From Heterobilharzia americana (taxonomy: Eukaryota > Platyhelminthes > Trematoda > Strigeidida > Schistosomatidae), in NCBI GenBank assembly GCA_944470555.2, contig OX104134.1, positions 67,760,678 to 67,824,677 on the forward strand: a stretch of DNA of 64,000 bases, in the 5' to 3' direction. Positions 47,606 to 57,530 of the stretch are shown here, in pieces. The position numbers and the translations under genes are program-made. The notes under the pieces are model-generated. The model worked only from the letters and a program-made list of their open reading frames with translations. It was not told where the DNA came from and made no database searches. Position 1 is the first letter of the stretch. Every line of letters starts with the position of its first letter.

Positions 47606-48049
47606 ACACGATTGACCCTTCATAGGACTGGACTCTGTACATGATTTGGTTACTCACTAGTGACCAGCTTATGTAGAGTTAATTTTTTGATTTTAACTTT
47701 GCAGGTATACAGACAACCTATAGGGTAGTCTTTTTTGCAATGCACATTGCCATAAGGAGTCGTCGAATTGATTCTAGTACTATATTTCCTGAGCATAGTG
47801 CATACAATATTGACTTTACAATCTTGTCTTTCGCAAAAAGTGTTCAACCAGGCGTTGCACCTTTGTATTACCAAGTGATGTCTTTTAATATGCTTTGAAA
47901 ATGTTTTAAGCAACTCACTTGCTGAGTCGGTTATTTAATTTAAGGAATACAACGATATATGGCTTCCTACGGACGGATTTATAACATCTAGCAAAAAACT
48001 ATATTGATGGCGCTGTGTTCCATTATCTGGATGGTTTAGACGTGTGAAG
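47606..48049. other. Spacer; may include SINE tail
   Basis: The minus-strand frame at 47650-47913 has no recognisable motif. The part nearest 48049 may be the 3' body of the tRNA-Ile-like repeat next to it. Confidence 0.35.
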
Positions 48050-48126
48050 GCTGGTTCCTGAGGGGATCGACCCCTCGATATTCGCTTTATTAGCATGACG
48101 CTCTGACCAACTGAGGTATCTTCAGT
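48050..48126 (-). pseudogene. tRNA-Ile(AAT)-like sequence, decayed (probable SINE head)
   Basis: The minus strand reads CTCAGTTGGTCAGAGCGTCA, TGCTAATAAAGCGAAT, GAGGGGTCGATCCCCTC. The D-loop sequence, the CTAATAA anticodon loop (anticodon AAT) and a perfect 5-bp T arm are clear. The acceptor stem does not pair (GAAGATA against AGGAACC) and the anticodon stem has two mismatches, so this is not a working tRNA gene. Continuing similarity outside the tRNA part cannot be judged with one copy, but a tRNA-derived SINE is likely. Confidence 0.65.
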
Positions 48127-48129
48127 GTA

Positions 48130-48943
48130 TGAATTCACTATTATACAATAAGTGCTGTCACGATTTGCCTCCACCCCTATCAATGGAAAAAGTCTAGCCA
48201 AACACTTAAAAAGTAGGGATGCACTATATTTAGACAGAGTTTATGACGTTTTAAATTGAAACAGTCAGATGGTGGTTTGGTGTTCTTTGAGCTTTAATAC
48301 TTGGTTGTGACCTCCTGATCACCAGGCTTGGTAACATCTTCAGCACTGGCTTAATAAAGCATCAGGTTTTCTACAGGAAGTTTTGAATGTAGACAGCTCA
48401 CCAAAAACAAACCAGTATGTGGCAGTAATAAAAACCAATTTTTATGTATTTATTTGCCTCATTGTTGTGAATGTTCTTTGATGATTAATGTGAATTGCAA
48501 GAAATTTAGGTACACGATTTTGCTTCAGTAACCAATCAAATTTTCAGGATTTGGGAATTATCTCCACCCAATAAATATCATTTTATGCATAAACATTTTG
48601 TTATTCTGATCTCTTCTTCATCATATGAATTTAGTCGTGTAGTATAAAGCGCAATTAACTATTGTTTCATTTCAAATTAATCGTTCAGTTTTCATTTAAC
48701 TTTGGAATATGAAAAAATATAATTTAAACATGCATGTGTTTATTTTGAGATTTCTTATCACATTCAATGGTTTCAACGTTATTTATTTTGTTCATTTCAT
48801 GGCGAAACAATTTGCTTAGACCACATAATTTTAAATTCTTGACTTCATCGGATAAAACCGATAGATATCTGTAGGCGCACGGATTCCTTCCGGAATGATT
48901 CGGTTGTGCTATTATTTTCCTCATGATGTTATTTGTGTGATGA
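48130..48943. other. AT-rich intergenic DNA, nothing recognised
   Basis: The minus-strand frame at 48724-48972 overlaps a hammerhead remnant at its start and has no recognisable motif. Confidence 0.5.
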
Positions 48944-49010
48944 TGGAGAGCAGTAGAATCTAGGATGCTCATTCTGTTTCAGAACTAGTCAACGTATCTG
49001 CATCGAAATG
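48944..49010 (-). mobile_element. Alpha-family hammerhead remnant
   Basis: The minus strand ends in GAATGAGCATCCTAGATTCT then ACTGCTCTCCATCAT, matching the cleavage region and 3' tail of the alpha copies. The upstream core (GTTGACTAGTTCTGAAACAG) is heavily altered. Confidence 0.55.
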
Positions 49011-49365
49011 CGTTTCAAACTTGGTAAACATCGTTTAAAAAACAAGGGTGTTACCTACTTGCCTGTTGAGATACGATAGCTACCTCTTACTGGACAGTAG
49101 TTAGTCATTAGTTACGCTTTGTAAGTTTTAATTTTTCACTGCATCGGAACACATTTATAAACATATAGCAAAATATTCCTGTCAGTCTCGGTGAATTCAG
49201 GTAGCAAATTATAATATCAGTTTTATATTCGTTTTACAGATGTTTTTTTTATATGAGTTGTTCATCTACTTGGAATCGTAGGTACCGAAGTTATGTCATG
49301 AAATTTGAAGTTTGCTAGAATTGAGAATAAAGATTCATTTTAGTTGGTTTGAACCAGCTGGCAAA
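49011..49365. other. Spacer, nothing recognised
   Basis: AT-rich; no classified content. Confidence 0.5.
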
Positions 49366-49490
49366 AAGCCGTGAACCTGGATTTCATGTTTGTTGGCATT
49401 CATCAACAAGGCATATCTGCAACGTCAAGGGAATTGATTTTGCCCCTGAGATTCAAAAGCGTATCACAGCGTTGCAGTCAGCAACGACCG
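49366..49490 (-). mobile_element. Hammerhead-like SINE (beta family)
   Basis: The minus strand reads GACGTTGCAGATATGCC, TTGTTGATGAATGCCAACAA, ACATGAAATCCAGGTTCACG. GATGA, a stem II hairpin and GAAA are recognisable. The first C of CUGANGA and the stem I partner are altered. The tRNA-like head toward 49490 is degraded. Confidence 0.6.
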
Positions 49491-49639
49491 GTCTTTTTTA
49501 AGACCGGATTAGATACTTAGATCGGTCACTGGAGAGCAACCAATTTCATGTTATCAAGAGATACTTTGTTTGAAGGATACCATTAATTCATCGTTTTGTA
49601 TATTAATGTCTTTGATCCTTCCTAAGAATTCTGTCGGTG
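49491..49639. other. Short spacer
   Basis: No classified content; may be the 5' continuation of the Penelope-like remnant. Confidence 0.35.
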
Positions 49640-50302
49640 ATTTGATGGAATGTCAACATGATTGCACAAGGTATTATAATTTCCCCGAGAGTTCTCTGGA
49701 TATATTGTAATTTGGAGTTCCCGGAAGTGAGACTATTGGTTGTAGAGGTATGCCTGGTTTCTGTAGCTTCGGTTTGCCGTAAAACCGAAACTTCACGGAG
49801 AAATGAAGAAAATTACTTGATGTCTATCCTAAAGAAGAACGGCTACCCACGAAACTCCATCAGAAGACGTCTATCACATTCATCATCAACTACAAATTCA
49901 TCCACAGAAATCAATAATTGGATTATCCCAACGTACATAAAGAAATATATCAGAGATCACATCAAGATTAATGAGACCACATGGAATTGGTATGGCTTAT
50001 AAACCAACAAATTCTCTGTGAGCCATATTATGCAGACCAAGGAACGCAACAGCCAAAGAAGACAGACCGAATATCATTTACAAAATCAACTGCAATAATT
50101 GTGATCACCACTACATTGGACAAACTTGACCCCCTCTTCACCTTCAATTTACATAAACACCAATCAGTTACTAAACGTCATGACATTTCATCACTCATTT
50201 CAATGCAGGTGGGTAATTATGGTTATGAATTCAATTTTGACTATGTACAAATGTTGGACAGATGAAACACGAAGAATATCCATAAGCTTTACATTCATGT
50301 TA
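49640..50302 (+). mobile_element. Penelope-like element remnant: RT C-terminus and GIY-YIG endonuclease
   Basis: Translated pieces in order: RRNEENYLMSILKKNGYPRN (49793-49852), typical of the end of the Penelope RT and linker; HGIGMAYKPTN (49979-50011); RPNIIYKINCNNCDHHYIGQ (50064-50123), the GIY-YIG segment with its Cys pair; and HKHQSVTKRHDISSLISMQ with FNFDYVQMLDR up to 50262, the downstream part of the endonuclease. These lie in different frames, with a stop near 50027 and a shift near 50126, so the copy is dead. It is interrupted after 50302 by RTE copy F and resumes at 53603. Identification by motif order; subfamily not determined. Confidence 0.82.
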
Positions 50303-52799
50303 ACCTTGCCTGGTTAACTAGTTCACTTGTTACTAGCCGGTCCTAAGCCCGGGTAAACAGGGAAGCTTGGGCAAACGACTAGCAACCCTACCCCGGAAAA
50401 AAAATCTAACCACTAAACAAACTTCAAAGCACAAACAAAATATAAAAAGTAATAACAAAATTATTCCTCACTGGAATCGGAGAGGTGAAATGACCCCAGT
50501 TGGTGGGTCTTCTTGAAGCCAGTCGGCCGATGTGTCTTCTCTCACCCAATGAAAGCGAAAGTAAACATGAGGATATGGAATGTCCGCACCATGTTTGAAA
50601 CAAGCAAGACTGACCAGATTGCAAATGAGATGAGAAGATATCTCATTGAAGTGTTAGGAATTCACGAAAGCAGATGGAATGGGAGTGGACTCTACAAACT
50701 GTCAAGTGGAGAATCAATAATCCACTCCGACATTGTCACCCAGACGACAGTCACAAGGACACGGAGGGAGTAGCTGTCATGAGGAAGAGAGTCAATCATG
50801 GGTCGAGAAGCACTTGGTGAAATGAACAAGAATGAAGAACTGTTGGCAGAATTCTGTGCATTCGACGATTTGGTGATTGGAGTCAGGTACTGTATTCAAG
50901 CACAAGGATATTCACAAGGCAGTGACATGGATTTGATTTCAACAGACACCAGGACACACTACACTAAAAATCAGATCGACTTCATCTCAATGTGAAGAAA
51001 ATGGAGACACAGCCTACTCGACACAAGATCGATCACATCAAGAAGAGGAGCAGATGTAGGTTCACACCACTCACTTCACTATCTAGTGCAAGTAACCTAC
51101 CTTCCAAACCAAGTTGAAAGCCTTCGAAGAAGAAGCTGGTGATAGACCACAGTTCAAGTACAACACTCGGAAACTGAAGTACGAAACTACAAAGGAAATC
51201 TTCACATCAGCCAGCCATCAAGACAAAATGGGAGATGTTGAGGAACATCCCTGAAGATATCTGTGTGGATGAACACTGGAAGTCCTTGAAAGCCATGTGG
51301 GAAGAAACCTGCACAAGCGTATTAGGAAGGAAGAAGAAAGAAGATAAGATGAGGAATGGATCTCGATGGGCAAATGGAGGTTGATAGAGGAGGGAGAGGG
51401 AGAGGGAGAGGAAGATTGTGAGTCAGAAGATGAACAACCAGGGTAGTGCAGGGATGAACAACGAAAAGAGGAAGTGAACACAACCTATAAAACACTACAT
51501 TGGACAAAGAAGTGAATGAGAGTGCGTGCAACGACAAAAGACACCTCCACGACACATTGTCAAGTGGAGCAGAACAGGCTGCAGGTAGGAGAGATAGAGA
51601 CCTGACAACACTGTATGAAATAACCAGGTTGCTATCTGGGAGGAGAGAGATCAATGGAGACGAAACCAAAAAAAGATGATGACGGAAATTTAATTACGAA
51701 GTAAAAGGAACAAAGGAAACGATGGGCTGACCACTTGAGAAAACTCTTGAATCGACTACCACCACCTGCAACTCGTCCAGAAACACCACCAGCAGACTAG
51801 CCACAGAACAATCTGTGAACAGAAGCCCTCCGACAAAAGTGGAAGTGAAGTCCTGAACGCCATAAAGCTACTGAAATCCGGGAAAGCAGTAGGACCAGAT
51901 GGGACCCCCCTCCAGAAGCACTGAAAACAGACACAGAGACAACAGCATCGGACATGCTGACACCACCATTGCAGAAGGTGTGGAAGGAAGAGAAGATGCC
52001 TGCCAATAGATTGGAAGAATGGCTACCATGTCAAACTGCCGAAGAGGGGGAGACCTCAGTGTTTGCAAGAACTGGCGCGGAATCATTCTCCACTCCTGTC
52101 CACCCGAAGCAAGTAAAATCTTAATCCGCATCATCCTGGAGAGACTCAACGATGCTCTGGATTCAAAACTACGACAAGAACAAGCTGGCTGGCTGGCTTT
52201 CTGGCTGACTGGCTTGATGGAGAACAAATCATGTGCGGACCGAATTGCTACGCTACACTATGCATCATCATAGAAGAGAGTATGGAATGGCAGTCAACTC
52301 AACTACATGTCATCTTCATCGACTTTGAAGAGGCCTTCGACAGCGTTGACCGGGAAGTAATTTGGCAGGCAGCTGCTTCAACACTACGGTTTCAGTGCCA
52401 CAAACCTTTACCAATCTCATTCAACAACTATATGAATACGCCACATGCCAAGTGATTCACAATGGGAAGCTCAGTGACGCCTCTGAAGTGAAGACAGGGG
52501 ACAGGAGTAAGACAAGGCTGTCACTTACCGTCACTTATGATCTTCCTGATTGTGGTCGACTGGATCATGCAACAGACAACTGTGAGGAAGGAGAAGAGGG
52601 GGTTACGCTAGACCAAGGAGAAGATCCTGGAAGATCTGGATTTCGCCAGTGATGACTTGTGTCTGATGTCACACAAACTTGAAGATCTACAGGCGAAAAC
52701 TAACAAGTTGACAGAAGAGGCAAGGCAGGGCAGCGAAGACAGGACTTCAAGTGAATATAGAGAAGACAGAGGTGATGAAGATACCCAACCAACAACTCG

Positions 52800-52837
<38 letters not shown>

Positions 52838-53602
52838 ACTCCAATCACTATCAACGGGAGAAACTTAACGGAAGTAGCCTGTTTCACCTATCTAAGCAGC
52901 ACTGTCTCAACTACAGGCGGTGGCACCGATGAGGACGTCAAAGCCATCCAGGATCGGAAAGACACCAAGACAGGCCTTCCTGCATTAATCTGAAACCAGT
53001 GTGGAGATCTTCTGCACTGCACTCAGCATGTGGAACAACATCCGGATTTTCAACACCAACGTCATATCAGTGCTCCTATATGGTTGAGAAACTTGGCACG
53101 TTACGAAAGGCATTTCCAATAAACTACAGACATAAATCATCAACAACTGCCTACACTGGCTCGTTACTGAAGATCAGATGACCAGAACGATAGGAATGAG
53201 CAACAAGGAACTGTAGCCGGGCAACGAACCAACGAAGCAAGAACCCATCGCCCAACAAATATGCATTGGAAGGAAGTGGAGATGGATTGGATTTGGCATA
53301 CACTGAGAGGGCTGATTGGGGACATCAGGCACCAGGCCAGACCCTGGAGTGGAAGCAAGATGGGAAACGGCGAGTTGGGCGTCCGAGGTGAGGGTGATAT
53401 GGAGGAGATTGTGCGAGGAGGAAATGAGAGCTTGTGGGCAGTTGTGGAGCCAGGTTCGAAAGATTTCAGAGAAGAGAGTGCAGTGGAGACGTGCTACTGA
53501 GGGCTTATGTTCCATCAGGAACCCAAGTGACTAATAATAATAATATGATAATGAGAACAATAATAACAATAATAACAATAATAATAGTAATAATAGTAAT
53601 AA
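50303..53602 (+). mobile_element. RTE-clade LINE, copy F: coding-dead, nested in the Penelope-like remnant
   Basis: Starts ACCTTGCCTGGTTAACTAGT and ends with an imperfect TAA/CAA tail. Flanks ACATTCATGTTA (50291-50302) and ATATTCAGGTCA (53605-53616) match at 9 of 12. Near 50780 about 260 bases of the endonuclease region are deleted, including the (GGAA) site. The 5' portion to about 50890 is closer to copy C in places (for example ATGGGTCGAGAAGCACTTGG). From GGAGTCAGGTACTGTATTC onward it carries all the lesions of A, B, D and E. Fragmented frames at 50513-50773, 50798-50995, 52019-52273, 52231-52455, 52751-52993 and 53261-53534. Confidence 0.93.
52799..52837 (+). repeat. (CAA)n inside RTE copy F
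   Basis: About 13 units, the same length class as copy E. Confidence 0.92.
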
Positions 53603-53665
53603 GGATATTCAGGTCAGTCAGTAATCAATAGATGTATGGATATTGATAGCTCACTTCATACTGAA
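53603..53665 (+). mobile_element. Penelope-like remnant, right-hand piece
   Basis: Reads SVINRCMDIDSS in one frame immediately after the RTE tail. The INRxxDI context is what follows the GIY-YIG domain near the C-terminus of Penelope-like proteins, and the distance fits the point where the left piece stops. This places the RTE insertion inside the Penelope-like element. Confidence 0.6.
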
Positions 53666-55270
53666 TTTAGTGCTGATGATGTTGTCTTGAAAGAAGATGA
53701 AGGCTCCACGAATAAACCCCTCAGCTGAGGTGACAAGACCTTTTCACAGCTCTCATTTTTACTGAATGCGTGTGGTCTAAAGGAGTGCAGTTAATTTTGT
53801 GTATGAATGGAATTTCGGAAGTAAAATAACGGTGATGTCAACAGCTATCACTTTGACTTCTGGAACTACTGTCTATTGTACAGTGAAAAACACTGGCAGG
53901 TTTTCCTGTAATCATTACTGTTGAGATATACAACCACATTTATTGTAGACTTTGTATAACTTGATTTTTAAGTTATTCTCTAATATACAGTGTGTCAGAG
54001 TATCACAAACTACAGCTTACATGTACTTTGGAATGGTTTTGGAAAAAAGTCGAAATAACTTCGCCTGACTAAGGCCTGTGCCGTTAAGTTTACTTCATAA
54101 ATACCCCCAGTAGGTATCCTATTAACTTTAAGATCACCCATCTTATGAAGTATAGGTTATAGATATTGTGTACAGTCTATATTTATAGACAGCAGACGCA
54201 CACTGTTCAACAACGTTGTTTTATATCGAAAAGCAGTTATACTAATTGATGATTTTTCGGAACATAAATGTACATACAGCTCTTCTATAACTGGTTTGTG
54301 CTCGATGTCAGTCAATACAGCAACCGAAAGATTTCCCGAGTTTCATGACAGTTTAGGGATTATCCTTTGAAAGATTTCCAGTATCTCTCTATTTGTTTCC
54401 ACAGGCACTGAGCAAAATCATTTCACTTGAGACTTCCGACAGTTCTTGATATCTTTCACATTTCCCTGATTACCGAAAAATTAGTCTTCTCGAAAGTCAG
54501 AAGTGGTGACAATAATTGATAATAAACGAACACTTTAAGGAGGGCAGGAATTCTATGGATCGAAGGGATACTCGTCATTTAATGCAGTCATGCTACAATA
54601 CGTCACATCAAGACTTAGAACACTAATAATATCAGGGATGCACCAGGATTCAAAGCAGAAACAACTTGAATAAAAATGTCTTATTTTTCTATACATTAAT
54701 CTTCCGTTGCTATACTGGGTGGATTTTCTCTACCTCTGTCAGAATATGGGCTGTTGTGTTGATGCTTCAATACTGTTTGTGCACAGTAGTGATGTAAACA
54801 CTTTTCCTACATTTAACTACAACTTCAATGAAATGCCGCAGCTAAATCTTGCTATTGAGAACATTTTCAGCCTCATGCAATTAAGAGTTCTGAACATCTC
54901 AGTTCTCCAGTATACTGAAGTATCAAAGCAGAAATCATATCAAAATGACCACAAGAAGAGTCAAGCATTAGAGCCATATAAACTAATGTTTGGCTCAAAA
55001 TAGACACATAATTTTGCACAGGTTTACAGAAGTCAGTATAATATAGTTTATTTCTATTCACGATTAAGCTTTTTAAGATACTTATGCAAAAATAGAAATT
55101 ATGATGTTCACTAAGCTGGAAAATTAGCAGCTACTTATAGACTGCAGATAACCTAGGAATTTTAACTGGGGACTGATTACCTACACGTAAGTGCAGTAAT
55201 GGCTCTTGTAGTACTGGAAAGTTATATAATTTCACTTTGTTATTGAATAACTAGAAATTGGTGTCTGTCT
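53666..55270. other. AT-rich DNA, no firm gene
   Basis: The plus-strand frame at 54707-55003 (contains FNEMPQLNLAIENIFSLMQL) has no recognised domain and no clear flanking splice sites. The first part may be further 3' sequence of the Penelope-like element. Confidence 0.35.
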
Positions 55271-55279
55271 TTGTTGCAG

Positions 55280-55633
55280 GTTGGAAAAGTACCAAAGGTT
55301 TTTGGAATAAACGAGGTCAACTGCTTAATACAGTGGGTTAGACTTTATTTTAACGGCAGGTATTTTAGACAACAGAAAACACTCAATAATATGTTGTTTA
55401 CTAGTGTAAAGACATATAATTTAGCGGTTAGTGATAACATTTCTTTCAGTTTTATTAAGATCACTACATCCGGTGTAATGGTTTCCACTCAAAAAGAAGA
55501 AAAACACACCAGTTTGATGCTGCTCGCAAGTACAAACAACTTTTATCAAAATACTGCTGTAAATTCATTTGATTCATGCAGAAAAACAGTTTTAAATGCA
55601 TCAATCTCAAGAATTCTCAGTCGACAACCGTGA
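55280..55633 (+). CDS. Candidate exon, uncharacterised
   Basis: An open frame of about 118 codons begins right at a good 3' splice site, CTGTCTTTGTTGCAG|GTTGG (AG at 55278-55279). It ends at TGA 55631-55633. The translation (VGKVPKVFGINEVNCLIQWV at its start; Ser-rich later) has no domain I recognise. For such AT-rich DNA a 118-codon frame is longer than most but can occur by chance, and no partner exon or homologue is visible. Confidence 0.18.
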   Translation, partial: VGKVPKVFGINEVNCLIQWVRLYFNGRYFRQQKTLNNMLFTSVKTYNLAVSDNISFSFIKITTSGVMVSTQKEEKHTSLMLLASTNNFYQNTAVNSFDSCRKTVLNASISRILSRQP

Positions 55634-56734
55634 TGAACCATAGTCAATCGTCAGTATCCTCATATGTAAACCTTGCAAAGAAAGTGTGTTTATTTGATAA
55701 CATTGCTGCAGTGTAACACTCAAGATCACTTCTGAATGGTGACTGTAGTTCGTTAAAGTTTTAGAGAAGTGAACATTATCGGTATCCCATTGATAGTTTC
55801 ATTCTCATAACATTTGTAGCCACTAATAAAGTTGCATTCAGGGGCATTAATTGTCACCCCTCAAATACCAGCCACATGCAGATAACGTGGACCAGCATTA
55901 AAATGTGAAAGTGGTTGAAAGAAAAGCAGTCATTAGGCATGGCCTGCTTCAGTTTTATTTAAATTTTAGATCAGAAAAACCAAAGCATCATACATTTCTT
56001 GACAGAAATATCAGTTAGTACTACGCACATAAATTGACTGAAGTAGCATAGAACTCTAGCTGACAACCATTTTGACCAGAGGACTGAATATACGGATTTC
56101 ACTTGTCGTATGCATCTTAAATTAGCAGATCATCATCTCCAGAAAAATGCCCATAAGTGATATGAACATCAAAAATCTTTCAATGAGTGATACAGTTTAC
56201 TTTTGAAAAAAAGTTCTTTCTGTTGTCGTCAGATGCTGTACTTGCAGTACTCACTACTCCACGTACATAATACCTTGGTAACTCATTGTACTACATACTG
56301 CTATCCGTTCATCCTTTTGGGAGACATCTGTACTTTACAGACTTATGGGGAATATAGTGTTTGCTTTTTCAGGATCCGCCTTAAACGTTTGTTGCGTCAA
56401 ACAGCATTCCCGTGTTTTGATTGTGGTTAAACCCTGCACGACTGACAAAGTTACAGAGTTTTTCATTGCATTTAGAAAACTCTACGAAGAATACAATACT
56501 GTGAGCTCATCGGTCTTAGATTTAGGTTAGATTAATGGGCCTCCTCAATTTTCTGTCAATGAAAAGGATAGTAACACCACCTATGTCTTTTAGGATCCTT
56601 GTGTTGAAGTTTTGATAAAACCCACTGATCAGTCTCTCTTAGCAAACACGTTCCTTGAGGTAATGTCTTGCTGATACCTAGAAAGTTGTTTTATTGCTTT
56701 CTATTCAGTGGTGATTTTGAGTGGAAAATAAAAA
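55634..56734. other. AT-rich DNA, no firm gene
   Basis: Overlapping plus-strand frames at 56203-56430 and 56345-56530 (the latter with VTEFFIAFRKLYEEYNTVSS) have no recognised domain. They could be exons of an unknown gene or chance. Confidence 0.3.
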
Positions 56735-56792
56735 TGCACATTTCCCCCTATTTAAGATTCATCGCTGAGTCTGCCCATATCCCAACATCTAC
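56735..56792 (-). mobile_element. Alpha-family hammerhead remnant
   Basis: The minus strand reads GCAGACTCAGCGATGAATCT, TAAATAGGGGGAAATGTGCA, which lines up with CAGCTGATGAGTCCCAAATA / GGACGAAATGCGCA of better copies. Both core boxes are damaged. A GAATTCCATTGCCAGCCATT trace on the plus strand at 56964-56983 suggests a second inverted fragment nearby. Confidence 0.5.
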
Positions 56793-57529
56793 GCAACCTA
56801 AAATCTGTCACTTTTGATGCCAGGCCTTTATTTTTTAGGTTAACGAATCATAACGGAAGCCGTACGTGTAACAGAAATCAGTTTTTATTTGTGATTGAAA
56901 TTCTTATTTGGGTTTTTAGCTTCTATAAGAACATCAAAAGCTAGGTGGTGAGTAAAAACCTAGAATTCCATTGCCAGCCATTACCAAATATATAACAGAC
57001 AAGCAGCAGGTTGGCAAACAAATTTCTAGCAATTATGAAGCACTAAAAACTCCGTAGGTGGATAAAATTATTGGTTATCATATGAAATTGAGTTGTGAGT
57101 GATATCTGTCCACAAAGACTGCCACAATATTTTATGGAGACTGCACAGATACTTTCCTATAAACCTTTAAATTACAATTACGTCTCTTCTTTCCACTTGA
57201 ATTATTTTGTACATTTCGCCTAATATCTGTAGAAATTAATATTTTTAACTATACTGTTGAAATTTGCTGGTAATGTAGTTTTGTGTTCTCGATAAAGTGA
57301 TTTACTACTCCTATGTTATAGTCCTTTTTCCGTTGCCTACTACCATCTCCGATTGATTATCTTTCTGGAAATTTACAGGAAATCTATCTAATTCGAAGTT
57401 ACAGTTGGCTGCATTAACAGTTCCTTTTGAAGCTTTGGAGACTAGTATCTCTAATGTACATGTTCGCCATCTGAGGTCTATATTTTATAGGTGCCCATGT
57501 GAGAGACAGTGGTTCCGAACACTAAACGT
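56793..57529. other. AT-rich DNA; may include decayed Gag of the adjacent Gypsy remnant
   Basis: No recognisable coding except that the Gypsy remnant begins at 57531; upstream Gag sequence, if present, is too decayed to read. Confidence 0.35.
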
Positions 57530-57530
57530 T

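Noticed and set aside
48050..48126. Functional tRNA-Ile gene
   Set aside because: The acceptor stem does not pair and the anticodon stem has mismatches.
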